From Ureaplasma zalophigenitalium (GTDB lineage: Bacteria; Bacillota_I; Bacilli_A; Mycoplasmatales; Mycoplasmoidaceae), in the NCBI RefSeq assembly GCF_025780055.1, contig NZ_JAOXHJ010000001.1:1-64000 (forward strand): a stretch of DNA of 64,000 bases, read 5' to 3'. How positions within the stretch are numbered: the stretch's first letter is position 1; each line of letters opens with the position of its first letter. Below are positions 10,819 through 20,559 of the stretch, in pieces. Below the pieces are notes generated by a model. The model was not told the DNA's origin, did not search any database, and worked only from the letters and a program-made list of their open reading frames with translations. The translations under genes and the position numbers were made by a program.

Positions 10819-11877
10819 ATGTCAACACTAGATTTTACGCAAACAGATGAATATAAATTCAAAAAAAGATGAAATAGAGCTTGGGGTTTTAAAAATCCTT
10901 TAAAAGCTATAAATCGAAAAAGCTACATAAAAACAGCAGTCAATGTTTTTGTAATGTGTACCATGTTCCTAATAGTTTTCTTTTGAAATCAAGGGTGGAA
11001 GGTAGATCCTAAGGAAGTAATTCGACATGTAATGGTTGGTAAACTTCTTTTAACGGGAATTTGTATGGGATTAAGTGGTTATTTAATTCAAACTCTTACA
11101 AACAATCGTTTTAGTGATACATCCATTTTAGGAATCGGTAACATTAATTTGCTTGGTTTGATGATTTTCGTTCAAATGATCGGGTTTCAAACAGTAAGTA
11201 TGGAGAAGTTTAATTTCGTAATCGCTTTTCAACCCTTTCTTTATTTTGTATCACCTTTAATCCTAATGATTATCTACTATGTAGCTTCTAAAGAAGTGAG
11301 TAGTTTCAATTTTAAGAAAATGATTATCGCAGGGATTTTAGTGAACTTTCTTTCTACGTCGATTGCCTTAATCGTTTCTCAACACTTACATGAATTAGGT
11401 CGTATATTAATATCTAATCTTTCATTTGGTACTGTTGGTGTTGGAGGCGGAGATTTTATGAAAACCTTCTATATCTCTTTAGGTCTTATCATATTCGGTA
11501 TCTTTATCGTAGCTATTCTTTCTAATAAAATTAAAATTATTGTTGCAAACCAGCAAATCGCTAGCCAATTAGGTATTAAAGTTAACTTGGTGTCTTTAGC
11601 AACTTTAATTGCTATTTGTTTGATGGTAGGTGCAAGTTATTCATTAAACGGAAACTTGGTCTTTGTTGGTTTAGTAGCAGGAAATATTGCTCGTAATATT
11701 AATAAACACAATTATAAGACAGGTATGATCACATCAAGTTCTTTAGGCGCAACATTTTATATGGCAGCCTTTGGGTTCTTGTTCTTAATTATCAACATTC
11801 CAGAACAATGAGTTAATCTTGCTGTCCCTCTATTAATCTCTCCTTACTTCATAATTCTAATTTCTAAAAAAGAATAA
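10819..11877 (+). CDS. FecCD-family ABC permease 2
   Basis: 352 aa membrane protein, partner of the preceding permease. The signature region reads NGNLVFVGLVAGNIARNI, matching the family's GpIgFVGLivPHiaR with Pro-His replaced by Gly-Asn. A first hydrophobic helix (FVMCTMFLIVFFW) follows about 40 polar residues. The last residues are read through a Trp TGA (IPEQW...) to TAA at 11875-11877. A strong terminator follows directly, so no ATPase gene belongs to this transcript. Confidence 0.82.
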
Positions 11878-11896
11878 TTAAAAACATCAAAAATTT

Positions 11897-11927
11897 AAAA
11901 CTACAATTTTTTGTAGTTTTTATTTTT
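11897..11927 (+). terminator. Terminator of the FecCD pair
   Basis: Perfect 10-bp stem AAAACTACAA/TTGTAGTTTT with a TTTT loop and a following T-rich tail. Confidence 0.88.
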
Positions 11928-12029
11928 CATTATTTTGTTATTTTTATTTAATTCGCAAAATTTATGGAACATTTGCGTTTTTTTGGTATTAGAAACTTGC
12001 TAAAAGAAAGTAAAAAAAATAACAAAAAC

Positions 12030-12061
12030 TATAATTTTTATATTGTAAGTATTAAAGGAGT
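12030..12061 (+). promoter_or_regulatory. Promoter -10 and ribosome site of the 529-aa lipoprotein gene
   Basis: TATAAT at 12030-12035, with no clear -35, is followed by AAAGGAG at about 12054-12060, 6 nt before the ATG at 12067. Confidence 0.5.
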
Positions 12062-12066
12062 CACCA

Positions 12067-13656
12067 ATGACTATTAATAAAAGAAAAATTTTATTTAGCG
12101 CACTTTCTGGTTTAGCAACAATTTCCGTTCTAGCCTCAGTGGCAGCGGTTGCAGCTAGTTGTAAAAAAAACAACAAGGAAGAGAATATATTAAAAAAATT
12201 AACAAATAGATCAAAAATTATTCATGAGATTTTAACTAAAAAAGGACTTAACGAAGATAGTGGTCAAACAGAAATATTATGACGAAGCTGATGAAACTCC
12301 CCGTTTGCCCAATTAAAATCACTTGCTGTCGATTTAGATAAAGCTGTTGATTTGTCTAAATCATCAACCTTCAAACCATTGATCGAAAAAGGTCAACACG
12401 AAGCAACCTTCGCTCTTGAAGCTGAAAAACAAATTAAATTAATTAAAGAAGATATTAAAATGTATGCAAATTCACCTTTTTGAAAAAAATTGCGTGACAA
12501 CAACACTACAGTTGGTTTCACTACTCGTGGCGGACCTTCTGATTTAGATGTTAGCAACATGAATTCATTCGGACTATTACAACCAACAGAAAATTCATTA
12601 TTGTATACTTCCCCTGAATATGATGAGTTGCCCGGTTTAGGTCTTAAATTCCCTACACCAAAAACTGATGACGGTGCTGATTTACTTGATGACTGATTCT
12701 CTTTTGGATGAAAGGCTTCATACGGAGATGTAAACGTCAAAAACAAAGCAATTAATCAATTAATTAATTCATTCTCTAATAGTTTCGATCATTTAATCTA
12801 TGTATATAATGATGGTGAAAAAACTGAAAAATATAAAAGTGATCTTGGTCAATCATATGAACAAGAATTAGCCAAAACAAAAAATTTCTTACCTGCTCGT
12901 TTAGTAAAAGATTCAACAGATCAAATTCACTTTATGGGTCGATCAGGATGAATCGCAACCTACGGGGTTATTGGGATCCATTGATTATTACGTGAATATT
13001 CAAAATTATTTGGAATGCCTAAAGATGAACTAGACGGACTAATCGCTAAAGAAAAATTTAAAGTTAATCAAAACCCTTTGCCGTTATTTACTGAAGATGA
13101 TTTAACAACTACATCTGATGGCAAAAAAGTTTTTAAAGAAGGGCGTAGTCCATACAAAAAACACCGTTCCGACAAAACAGATATTAATTTCTGAGTAACA
13201 AGTGTCCATACATTAGACCAATCAATTACTCTCGGATTAAAACCGAACCTTTACATTAAGGGTGCATTAAGTACTTCTGGTCACGATCGCCCAACAAGTA
13301 TTAATTATTTAATTGAAACATCAGGGAATTGGATCAAGGAACTACCTCGCTTTGGTGAAATCAAAGGGACTGAGTCTGTAGAAGAATTAAAAAACACTTA
13401 TCTTAAAATTATTTACGCACAAAATGTTAATACAATGACTTCAGGGGTGCACAACTTGACAAAACAAGGAAATATTATGCAACCACAAAACTGAGAGGAA
13501 TATCCTGAATTAGTTTCAAATATTGTCTTTACATCTCGCCGTTTCCGTGACCAAGATCGTGTTGATCCGAAGGGAGCAGATAGAAAGTTCTCACAAGATG
13601 CCTCTTTAATTGGTTATGATGAATACATTAAAGAATTACAAAAAAACAAAGCATAG
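12067..13656 (+). CDS. Large lipoprotein, candidate substrate-binding protein
   Basis: 529 aa. Signal peptide with lipobox VAASC, giving a lipid-anchored surface protein. It is rich in aromatic residues (NSPFWKKL, WFSFGWKASYGD, FMGRSGWIATYG) and has many Trp codons written TGA. I recognise no firm family. Position right after the FecCD permeases suggests a binding protein for that transporter, but it has its own promoter and terminator, so this is only inference. It is longer than usual FhuD/BtuF-type binders (about 300 aa). It could instead be an unrelated surface antigen. Confidence 0.6.
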
Positions 13657-13668
13657 AAGATGATAAAT

Positions 13669-13704
13669 AAAAACCGTAACTTCATTGTTATGGTTTTTAT
13701 TTGT
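13669..13704 (+). terminator. Terminator of the 529-aa lipoprotein gene
   Basis: Stem AAAAACCGTAAC pairing with GTTATGGTTTTT (one G-T), loop TTCATT, then a T-rich tail. A TATAAT at 13705-13710 just behind it is the likely -10 for secG-rnr. Confidence 0.85.
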
Positions 13705-13739
13705 TATAATTAAAGAATATAACATTTAGGGAGCTGTGT

Positions 13740-13973
13740 ATGGGATTAACAATTACATTAATACTTTTAAGTATTTTGGCATTAATTATTGGTTTGTTAT
13801 TATCAAGAACATCTGCAACAGGTGGTTTATCTAGTTTAAATGGTCAAGATTTAGAAATCTTTCAAAAAACTAAAGATCGTGGTTGAATGAAGGGATTTCA
13901 AGTCTTCATGTTTTTTATTACTATTACATTAATATTAATTGTTATTATTTATCGAGCTACTAGTAATTCATAA
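13740..13973 (+). CDS. secG: Preprotein translocase subunit SecG
   Basis: 77 aa with two membrane helices (GLTITLILLSILALIIGLLL and FMFFITITLILIVIIYR) around a glycine/serine-rich loop (TSATGGLSSLNG). Size and layout are typical of SecG, the small SecYEG subunit that helps SecA-driven export. One Trp is TGA. Its stop overlaps the rnr start as TAATG; secG-rnr is a common gene pair in Firmicutes and supports the call. Confidence 0.88.
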
Positions 13974-16204
13974 TGGATATTAAATCATTGCGCACACTAA
14001 TTTTAAACCAATTAGAAAAGGAAAATTATAAACCAATCCCTCCAGGCATTCTCCTTAAAAAAATATTAAAAACATATCCTGATTTGAAAAAAAATACTTT
14101 TTACCAAACAGTTAGTCAATTAGTAGCTGACTCTAGTGTAAGACGTTTAGAAAATAATTATTTGATCTACAATTACGGTGATTATGAAATAGATTTATCT
14201 AAGAAAATGGTTGGTGTTTTATCAATCAATTCAAAAGGTGATGGATTTGTTCGTGTAGAGGAAGAAGAAGTTGACTATTATGTTAATAAGAAATATTTAA
14301 ACGGTGCTTTAAAAAAGGATCGTGTTGAATTTGCCTTATTAAAAAAAGAACCCAAAAGACCTGGTCTTTATGATGCAGCAATTACCTCGGTGATCGAGCA
14401 TTCCAAAGATTTTTATGTAGGTGTTGTTGTTTTTGATGGCAAAACACTTAGTGTTTCTTGTGATGATCCTGCTTTTTATTTAAATATTGTTCTTGATAAA
14501 TATCCAGGTTTGGTTACTGGTCATAAAATTTTATTTCACGTTTATCAACGCGATTTACAAAATGCGTATGCATCAGTTGAATTGGTTTTAGGACACCAAA
14601 ACGATGTTGGGGTAGATATTTTATCTATTGTTTATGATAATAACATTAAACCCGAATTTCATCCTGAAGCTGAGCAAATAGCTAATAAGGCTGTTTTCGA
14701 ATTAAATGAGCACCAACAAAAGATTCGTCGTTTCTTAAATGAACGCGAAATCATATCTATTGATCCAGCGGGTTCTAAAGATATCGATGATGCAGTTTTT
14801 GTACAAAAATTGCCAAAAGGAGTCAATGGCAAGCAGTTTTATTTCTTAGGAGTTAGTATCGCTGATGTTTCGTATTATGTTCAACCAGATACTGCTTTAG
14901 ATAAAAACGCTTTCGACCGTAGCACATCTGTATATTTAGTAGATCGTGTAATTCCTATGTTACCTCATAATTTATCTAATAATATTTGTTCATTAAACCC
15001 AAATGTCCAAAGAATGGCTGTAACGTGCGATATGATTATTAGTGACGAAGGGCAAGTAGTTTTCGAGGATGTCTATCCTTCTGTAATTACTAGTAAGTAC
15101 CAAATGTCCTATGATGAAGTAAATGACTTTTTTGAAGAGAAAAGTAAGCTACCTGAATACGTAATTTCCGTTCATCAAATGTTACGTGAGGCTAAAGAGT
15201 TACATGAGATTTTACGTGCTAAAAAATCTCGGGACGGTTATGTTAATTTCGATATTAAAGAACCAAAGATTGTTTTAGATAAAAATAACAAAATTATTGA
15301 AATTCAAGTTAAGCAGCAAAAAACCGCTCAGATGATGATCGAAGATTTTATGGTTGCAGCTAACGAAGCGGTTACGCGTTTTGTAGATAAGCAAATTAAT
15401 TATCAAGAAAACCCTAAAACAATAAATAATTCGGATGATTATTTATTAACAAATATTAAGACACCACTTCGTTTTATTTATCGTACCCATGATAGACCAC
15501 AAATTAAGAAGCTAGAGATGTTTGCTATTGAAGCTAAAAAGTTGGGTTTTAAAATTACTGAAGACTTCTTGAGTATAGACGAAAAAACGATTTCAACTTG
15601 ACTCGATAACAATGCTAATCATTACAATTTAACATTAGTAAACAAATTGTTGTTACGTTCAATGGAAAAAGCTGCTTATTCAGTAAATAATATTGGCCAC
15701 TTCGGTCTAGCATCTGAACACTATACTCACTTCACTTCACCAATTCGTCGTTATTCAGATTTAATTGTTCATCGAATTTTATGATCTTTTATTTTTGATC
15801 CTCAAGCTTATACAGATCAACAACGATTGGAATTGATGAGTAATTTAAAAAACGTTTGCGACCAATGTAACGAAAAAGAAGTGGTTGCTGTACGTACGGA
15901 GCGAGATGTTAATAGTATGAAGTTCGCTGAATATATGTCAGAGCACTTAAACACAGAATTTGAAGGTGTTATTTCATCAGTTAATACGTTTGGTTGTTTC
16001 GTTGAATTAGATAATACTATCGAAGGTTTAATTGCTGTTAAATCTTTGAAAAATGATTTTTATAACTATGTCAAAGAAAATAATACCCTTGTTGGGGAAA
16101 AAACCCAAACAATTATTACTGTTGGTAAACGTGTAATTGTTAAGGTTATTGGTGCTAACAAAGTTACGCGCAAAATTGATTTCGAATTAGTTAAATTTAT
16201 TTAA
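13973..16204 (+). CDS. rnr: Ribonuclease R (RNB-family 3'-5' exoribonuclease)
   Basis: 743 aa. Processive 3'-5' RNA decay and quality control. Domains in order: a winged-helix start, a cold-shock region ([16 protein letters not shown]), a second OB region, the RNB catalytic core with [15 protein letters not shown] (metal-binding Asp cluster) and [14 protein letters not shown], and a C-terminal S1 domain (about 665-740). Several Trp are TGA. Starts inside the secG stop. In the same genome it works next to SmpB, which in other bacteria brings RNase R to tmRNA-rescued mRNAs. Confidence 0.96.
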
Positions 16205-16212
16205 AAGCAATT

Positions 16213-16244
16213 AAAAAAACTATAGGGGTTCCTATAGTTTTTTT
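16213..16244 (+). terminator. Terminator of secG-rnr
   Basis: Near-perfect stem AAAAAAACTATAGG/CCTATAGTTTTTTT with a GGTT loop. Symmetric, so it could also stop the tRNA transcript coming from the other side. Confidence 0.9.
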
Positions 16245-16336
16245 AATCTACTTGTTGCCTGTTAGACTTTTTTTAAAATAACAGATAGGTTTTTTGAGGA
16301 ATAAAAAAATCTAGCCTGAGCTAGATTAAGTTTTAA

Positions 16337-16412
16337 TGGTGGAGACGAAGGGGGTCAAACCCTCGACCTCCTGAGTGCAAATCAGGTGCTCTATCAATTG
16401 AGCTACGTCCCC
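16337..16412 (-). tRNA. tRNA-Ala (anticodon TGC)
   Basis: The minus strand folds as a complete cloverleaf: acceptor GGGGACG/CGTCTCC, D arm GCTC..GAGC, anticodon arm CCTGA-TTTGCAC-TCAGG with TGC at 34-36, T arm with GGGTTTGACCC, and encoded CCA. It lies 1 bp from tRNA-Ile. Confidence 0.97.
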
Positions 16413-16413
16413 A

Positions 16414-16490
16414 TGGTGGAAGTAAATGGACTCGAACCATCGACCTCACCCTTATCAGGGGTGTGCTCTAACCAGCTGAGCTATACTTCC
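16414..16490 (-). tRNA. tRNA-Ile (anticodon GAT)
   Basis: Complete cloverleaf on the minus strand: acceptor GGAAGTA, anticodon loop CTGATAA with GAT, T loop GTTCGAGTC, encoded CCA. The Ile(GAT)-Ala(TGC) pair often sits in rRNA spacers; here it stands alone, with its own promoter. Confidence 0.97.
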
Positions 16491-16503
16491 AATACACCAT
16501 ATT

Positions 16504-16532
16504 ATTATAGTGTATTTAATTCTAAAAAGCAA
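16504..16532 (-). promoter_or_regulatory. tRNA-Ile/Ala promoter
   Basis: The minus strand has TTGCTT (16527-16532), a 17-bp spacer and TATAAT (16504-16509). The downstream AATATGGTGT is identical to that after the 16S promoter. Confidence 0.85.
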
Positions 16533-16545
16533 GTTTTTTTGTTTT

Positions 16546-18327
16546 TTAGTTATTAGTAAATAATTTTTTATATGCCTCGTTTGTTTTTAATAATTCTTCA
16601 TGTCGACCAATGGCAACGATTTTTTTGTTATTCAACATGACAATTTGATCCGCCTCGACAATGGTTGATAGACGGTGTGCAATTACTATTGATGTTTTAT
16701 TTTCAATCAACTTCTTCATTGCTTTTTGAATTTGTTGTTCTGTGTGAACATCAACGTTTGATGTGGCCTCATCCAAAATAACAACGGGGGCATCTTTAAT
16801 CATTGCACGAGCAATCGTAATTAATTGTTTTTGACCATTCGATAAACCATGTTTCTCATCCATAATTGTGTCATATTTATGATCCAATTGCATAATTGTG
16901 TCATGAATACCTACCATTCGACAAACTTCATGAATTCGTTCTTTTGACACATTTTTATTCACCATTCAAAAATTATCATACAGTGTTTTTTTAAATAAAT
17001 ATGGCTCTTGAAGAACTGATGTTAAATAACTCCGAACACTATCTCGCGCTTTATTGCTAATTGAGATCCCATTAAAAAGTATGTCACCTTTTTGAAAATC
17101 ATAAAAACGCATAACTAAGCTAGCTAAAGTTGTTTTTCCTGACCCTGTCGGACCAATGATGGCTGTCGTTTTATTTTTAGGAATATGCAATGATATATCA
17201 TCTAAAATAACATCGCTATTATATTGGAAAGTTAGATTTTTTAATTGAATATCAACCCCGCTTGACGAATCAATTTTTAGTATTTCACGGTTATCTTTTT
17301 CACTTGGTATACTTAATAATTCATATATTTTAACTAGTGCTGTTTTTCCTGCTAAAGTTGTTGGTGTTTGTTGAACCAAATCAGTAACATATTGGCCACA
17401 TAAAACAGCGCTAAAAGATAGAGTGATTAGTGGTGCAAAGTTTGGCACTTCAATCATTTCGTTATTGATTTCTCGAGTTATAAAATTACTCATGAAACCT
17501 GAAGGTAAATGGATATTATGGATGGTAAAAAGTAGATAAGTGAAGGCGATAACAACTCCCATCACTCTATTAGCTGTCACACTTAATGGGAAGGGAATGA
17601 TGCTCAGAAATTCTGATCGAATTCATGATTTTTTCATATCATCAATTTTCTGATCGTATTTATTAATAAAATGCTCTTGAGCATCAAATTCACTAATTGT
17701 TTTACGTGTTCGAATTAATTCTTCCACATAGTCGTTAATTTCTCCGGTTACCTTTCTCGTTTTTGTTTTATAAAAATAAGCTTTTTTAACTATGACAAAC
17801 GATGGAATCATAACAATTAAATAAGCAAGAATTGCAATTAGAACGACATAAGGGTTAATCACTAATAAAGCTATTCCAAAACCAATTCCACCAATCACTA
17901 AGACATTAATTTTTTCATAATAAGTAGTAAGTGCATTTTTAATAATTTGAGGATCTGTTAATGCTTTTGTATACAATTCACCTGGTTTATTTTGTTCAAA
18001 AAAACCAATACTCATTGTTCTTAGTTTTTGATTAATTGTCATTGCTAAATTAATTTCGATTTTATGCGCTACTTTATTCGAGGTTAACGAAATCCCAAAA
18101 TTAAATAAACCCATTAAAACATATCCTGCTATTGTTAGACCAAAATACATTAGGAAACTATTGCTTTCGTTTAATCCATATTTAGCTGTAGCTAGTTGCA
18201 TTAAATACGAAGCAGCTACATAACTAATAACAAAGAATAATGTTAAAAAGGAAATTGTTAGGAAATATTTCCGAAAATCTTTTAAATAAAATTTGCATAA
18301 AATTTTATTCATCTGTCGACTATTCAT
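16546..18327 (-). CDS. ABC exporter half-transporter A (permease + ATPase)
   Basis: 593 aa. About six membrane helices (residues ~20-330) then an ATPase domain: Walker A IGPTGSGKTT, signature LSNGQKQL (the usual SGG is SNG), Walker B VVILDEATSNVD and H-loop VIAHRLSTI. The catalytic Glu and His are intact. Its start overlaps the stop of the companion half-transporter by 8 bp, so both are made together, most likely as a heterodimer. Cargo unknown; multidrug, lipid or peptide export are the usual roles. Confidence 0.9.
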
Positions 18328-20122
18328 AACTATCTACCATCCGATCAATTTGCGTTTTGTAAATATTTTTATAAAAAGGACAATTTCTTAAAAGGGTTTG
18401 ATTGTCTCCTTGACTAATTAATTCTCCATTATTTAGAACTAAAATATGATCGCAATTCATAATGTTGCTAACGCGCTGCGAAACAATGATCTTTTGTTGA
18501 AAACTATCAAGTTCTGCTAAGCCTTTCATAAATGCTTTTTCAGTTAAAACATCTAGTGCACTTGTGGCATCATCAATAATTAATAAAGGTGCTTTTTTAC
18601 TAATTGCCCGACAAAGAGCAATTCGTTGTTTTTGTCCACCCGAAAAATTCGTTCCTTTCGTATTGATGATTGTCTGTTCCTTCTTTTCTAGGTTATTAAC
18701 AAAATCGTATGCTTGAGCTATTTTTAGATTCTTAATTAATTCAGATCTTTCATATTTTTGATGATTAATATAAATGTTATTAGCAATTGTATCGTTAATT
18801 AAAGTGGGTCGAGATTCACATAATGAATATCGTTGTTTCCAATGATTGATATCAATCTCTTTTAAATTTTTTTTATCAATAAATATTCGTCCGCTTGTTG
18901 GTTGTAATTGATGAGTTAATAAATCTAAAAGTACTGTTTTGCCGCTACCTGTTTTACCTATAATTCCTAATGATTGATTATGTTTCAAAGTAAACGAAAT
19001 ATTTTTTAATACATAATTTTCTTGATTCGGAAATTTAAAACTAACATTTTCAAATACAATATCATTAAGGTTGGTTATACATTGGCCAGAGTAAATAATT
19101 TGTGGTTGGTAGCCTAAAAATTGTGTTACACGATTAAAGTTAATAATTGTTTTTAAAAATAATGATAGTGATCCAGAAGTAATAAAAATTCCTAACACAA
19201 AAATGTTGATTGCTTGAAAAATAGGGAAAACGTTGGTATTAGCAATTTTAGGATCACTATAAAACATAATCAATAAAATAACTGGTTGAATAATGAATGA
19301 TAGTTGACTAATCACTACAATTAATGTGTACAAAATCATAAAAGCTTTTTGTGATACTTTTTGATATTTTTTTCACTGTTTAACTAGATCGTTTAAGAAA
19401 AAACTTTGTAATAAAAAAGTCTTGATGGTTCGATAACCGTTCGTATAATCATTTGTTAGTGCGATAACTGCATCGTTTTCTTTCGTCATTTTTCTAAAAT
19501 TTGTTCGCAATGATTTTATGAAGATAAATTCGATTCCGAAAACTAAAATCATGAAAGCAAAAATAGTGATATAGATGCTATAGGTTTGCTGACTTAAAAC
19601 AACAAGAGCAATGAAGCCTCCAATAATATATACAATACCAATTAATAAACCACGTGTGAGTGCTCGAATACCATCTTGAATTTGCAAAGTATCATTAGTA
19701 GTAATTGTTAATATTTTATCCTGATTAAAATAACCATCATCGGCTTTAGTTAAGCTTAATGTTTTTGTTAAGATTGTTTTTTGTAGACTGCGCATCAACA
19801 AAACATCAACAAGAACAGATAAATAGTTACCTATAATTGCAAGAGTGGCTCAAATCAGTAAAACACCAAACATAATTAAACAGTTTTTGACTAATAGACT
19901 TTGACCGTAATCTTCAAGATAAGGGTTGATGCTATTTTGCATTTGTTTCATAATGATCGGTGAAACGACCATTGCTGATACTTGAATTAAGTTTAAAATT
20001 AAAACTAGAACGATTAAAAAACGTCCTTTTTTATTTAAAGCACTTCAAATTAAAGTGAATTTACTTGTTTTTTTATTTCTAAATTTTGGGTTCGTTTCTT
20101 CAAATCTGTTCGCTTGTCTCAT
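18320..20122 (-). CDS. ABC exporter half-transporter B with degenerate ATPase site
   Basis: 600 aa, permease plus ATPase. Walker A is GKTGSGKT, the signature FSGGQKQRI is canonical, but Walker B reads LLIIDDATSALD (Asp for the catalytic Glu) and the H-loop position reads IVSQRVSN (Gln for His). Paired with half-transporter A, whose signature is SNGQ, this gives one degenerate and one canonical ATP site, as in known heterodimeric exporters. The ATG at 20122 has an AGGG ribosome site and lies 73 bp inside the end of smpB. Confidence 0.9.
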
Positions 20123-20487
20123 AACTTTTTCCCTTTTCCAATTCCTACCAAAAGTTTTATTTTATTATTTTTAAAAAATAACTTCATCGGAATTAAGTTA
20201 ATCCTTTGCGTTTTTTGTCAGTGCGCAAATTTTATAATTTCGTTTTTGTGCATTAATAATTTACGGTTACGTAATGGATCATGTTGTTTGTGGTGAGCAA
20301 AATTATAAGAGGCTATGTGCATTTGATAAATATATGCTTCGTTTTGACGAATCATAATGTACGCTTCATTAATAGATGCATCATTATTAATTAATGGTTT
20401 TACTTCACTCCCTAACAGACTGATTCCAGCTTCTATTGTATCTTCTATAAAATAATTACGGTTAGCATTTTTATTAACTATATTCAT
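20050..20487 (-). CDS. smpB: SsrA-binding protein SmpB
   Basis: 145 aa. Binds tmRNA and delivers it to stalled ribosomes. Recognisable blocks: NRNYFIEDTIEAGISLLGSEVK at the start, IYQMHIASYNFAHH, DPLRNRKLLMHKNEI, and the basic tail KGKKLWDKRTDLKKR that enters the mRNA channel. Two Trp are TGA; without them the gene would appear to stop at 20218. The 3' end overlaps the next ABC gene by 73 bp in another frame. No tmRNA gene was seen in the window. Confidence 0.95.
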
Positions 20488-20559
20488 TTTTTGGCTCCAG
20501 TATATAAAAAAATAAACACAACTATTAATAGTTCTTGTTTAATTTTTTATTATTTATTC

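Noticed and set aside
12393-12746. Antisense open frame in the 529-aa lipoprotein gene
   Set aside because: Shadow of the real gene; no start context and an unnatural amino acid composition.
13973-16204. rnr, gyrB, cysS, dnaK, secA, uvrB and others as frameshifted or split pseudogenes
   Set aside because: All apparent breaks are TGA codons in the same frame; with TGA = Trp each gene is one intact reading frame of normal length.
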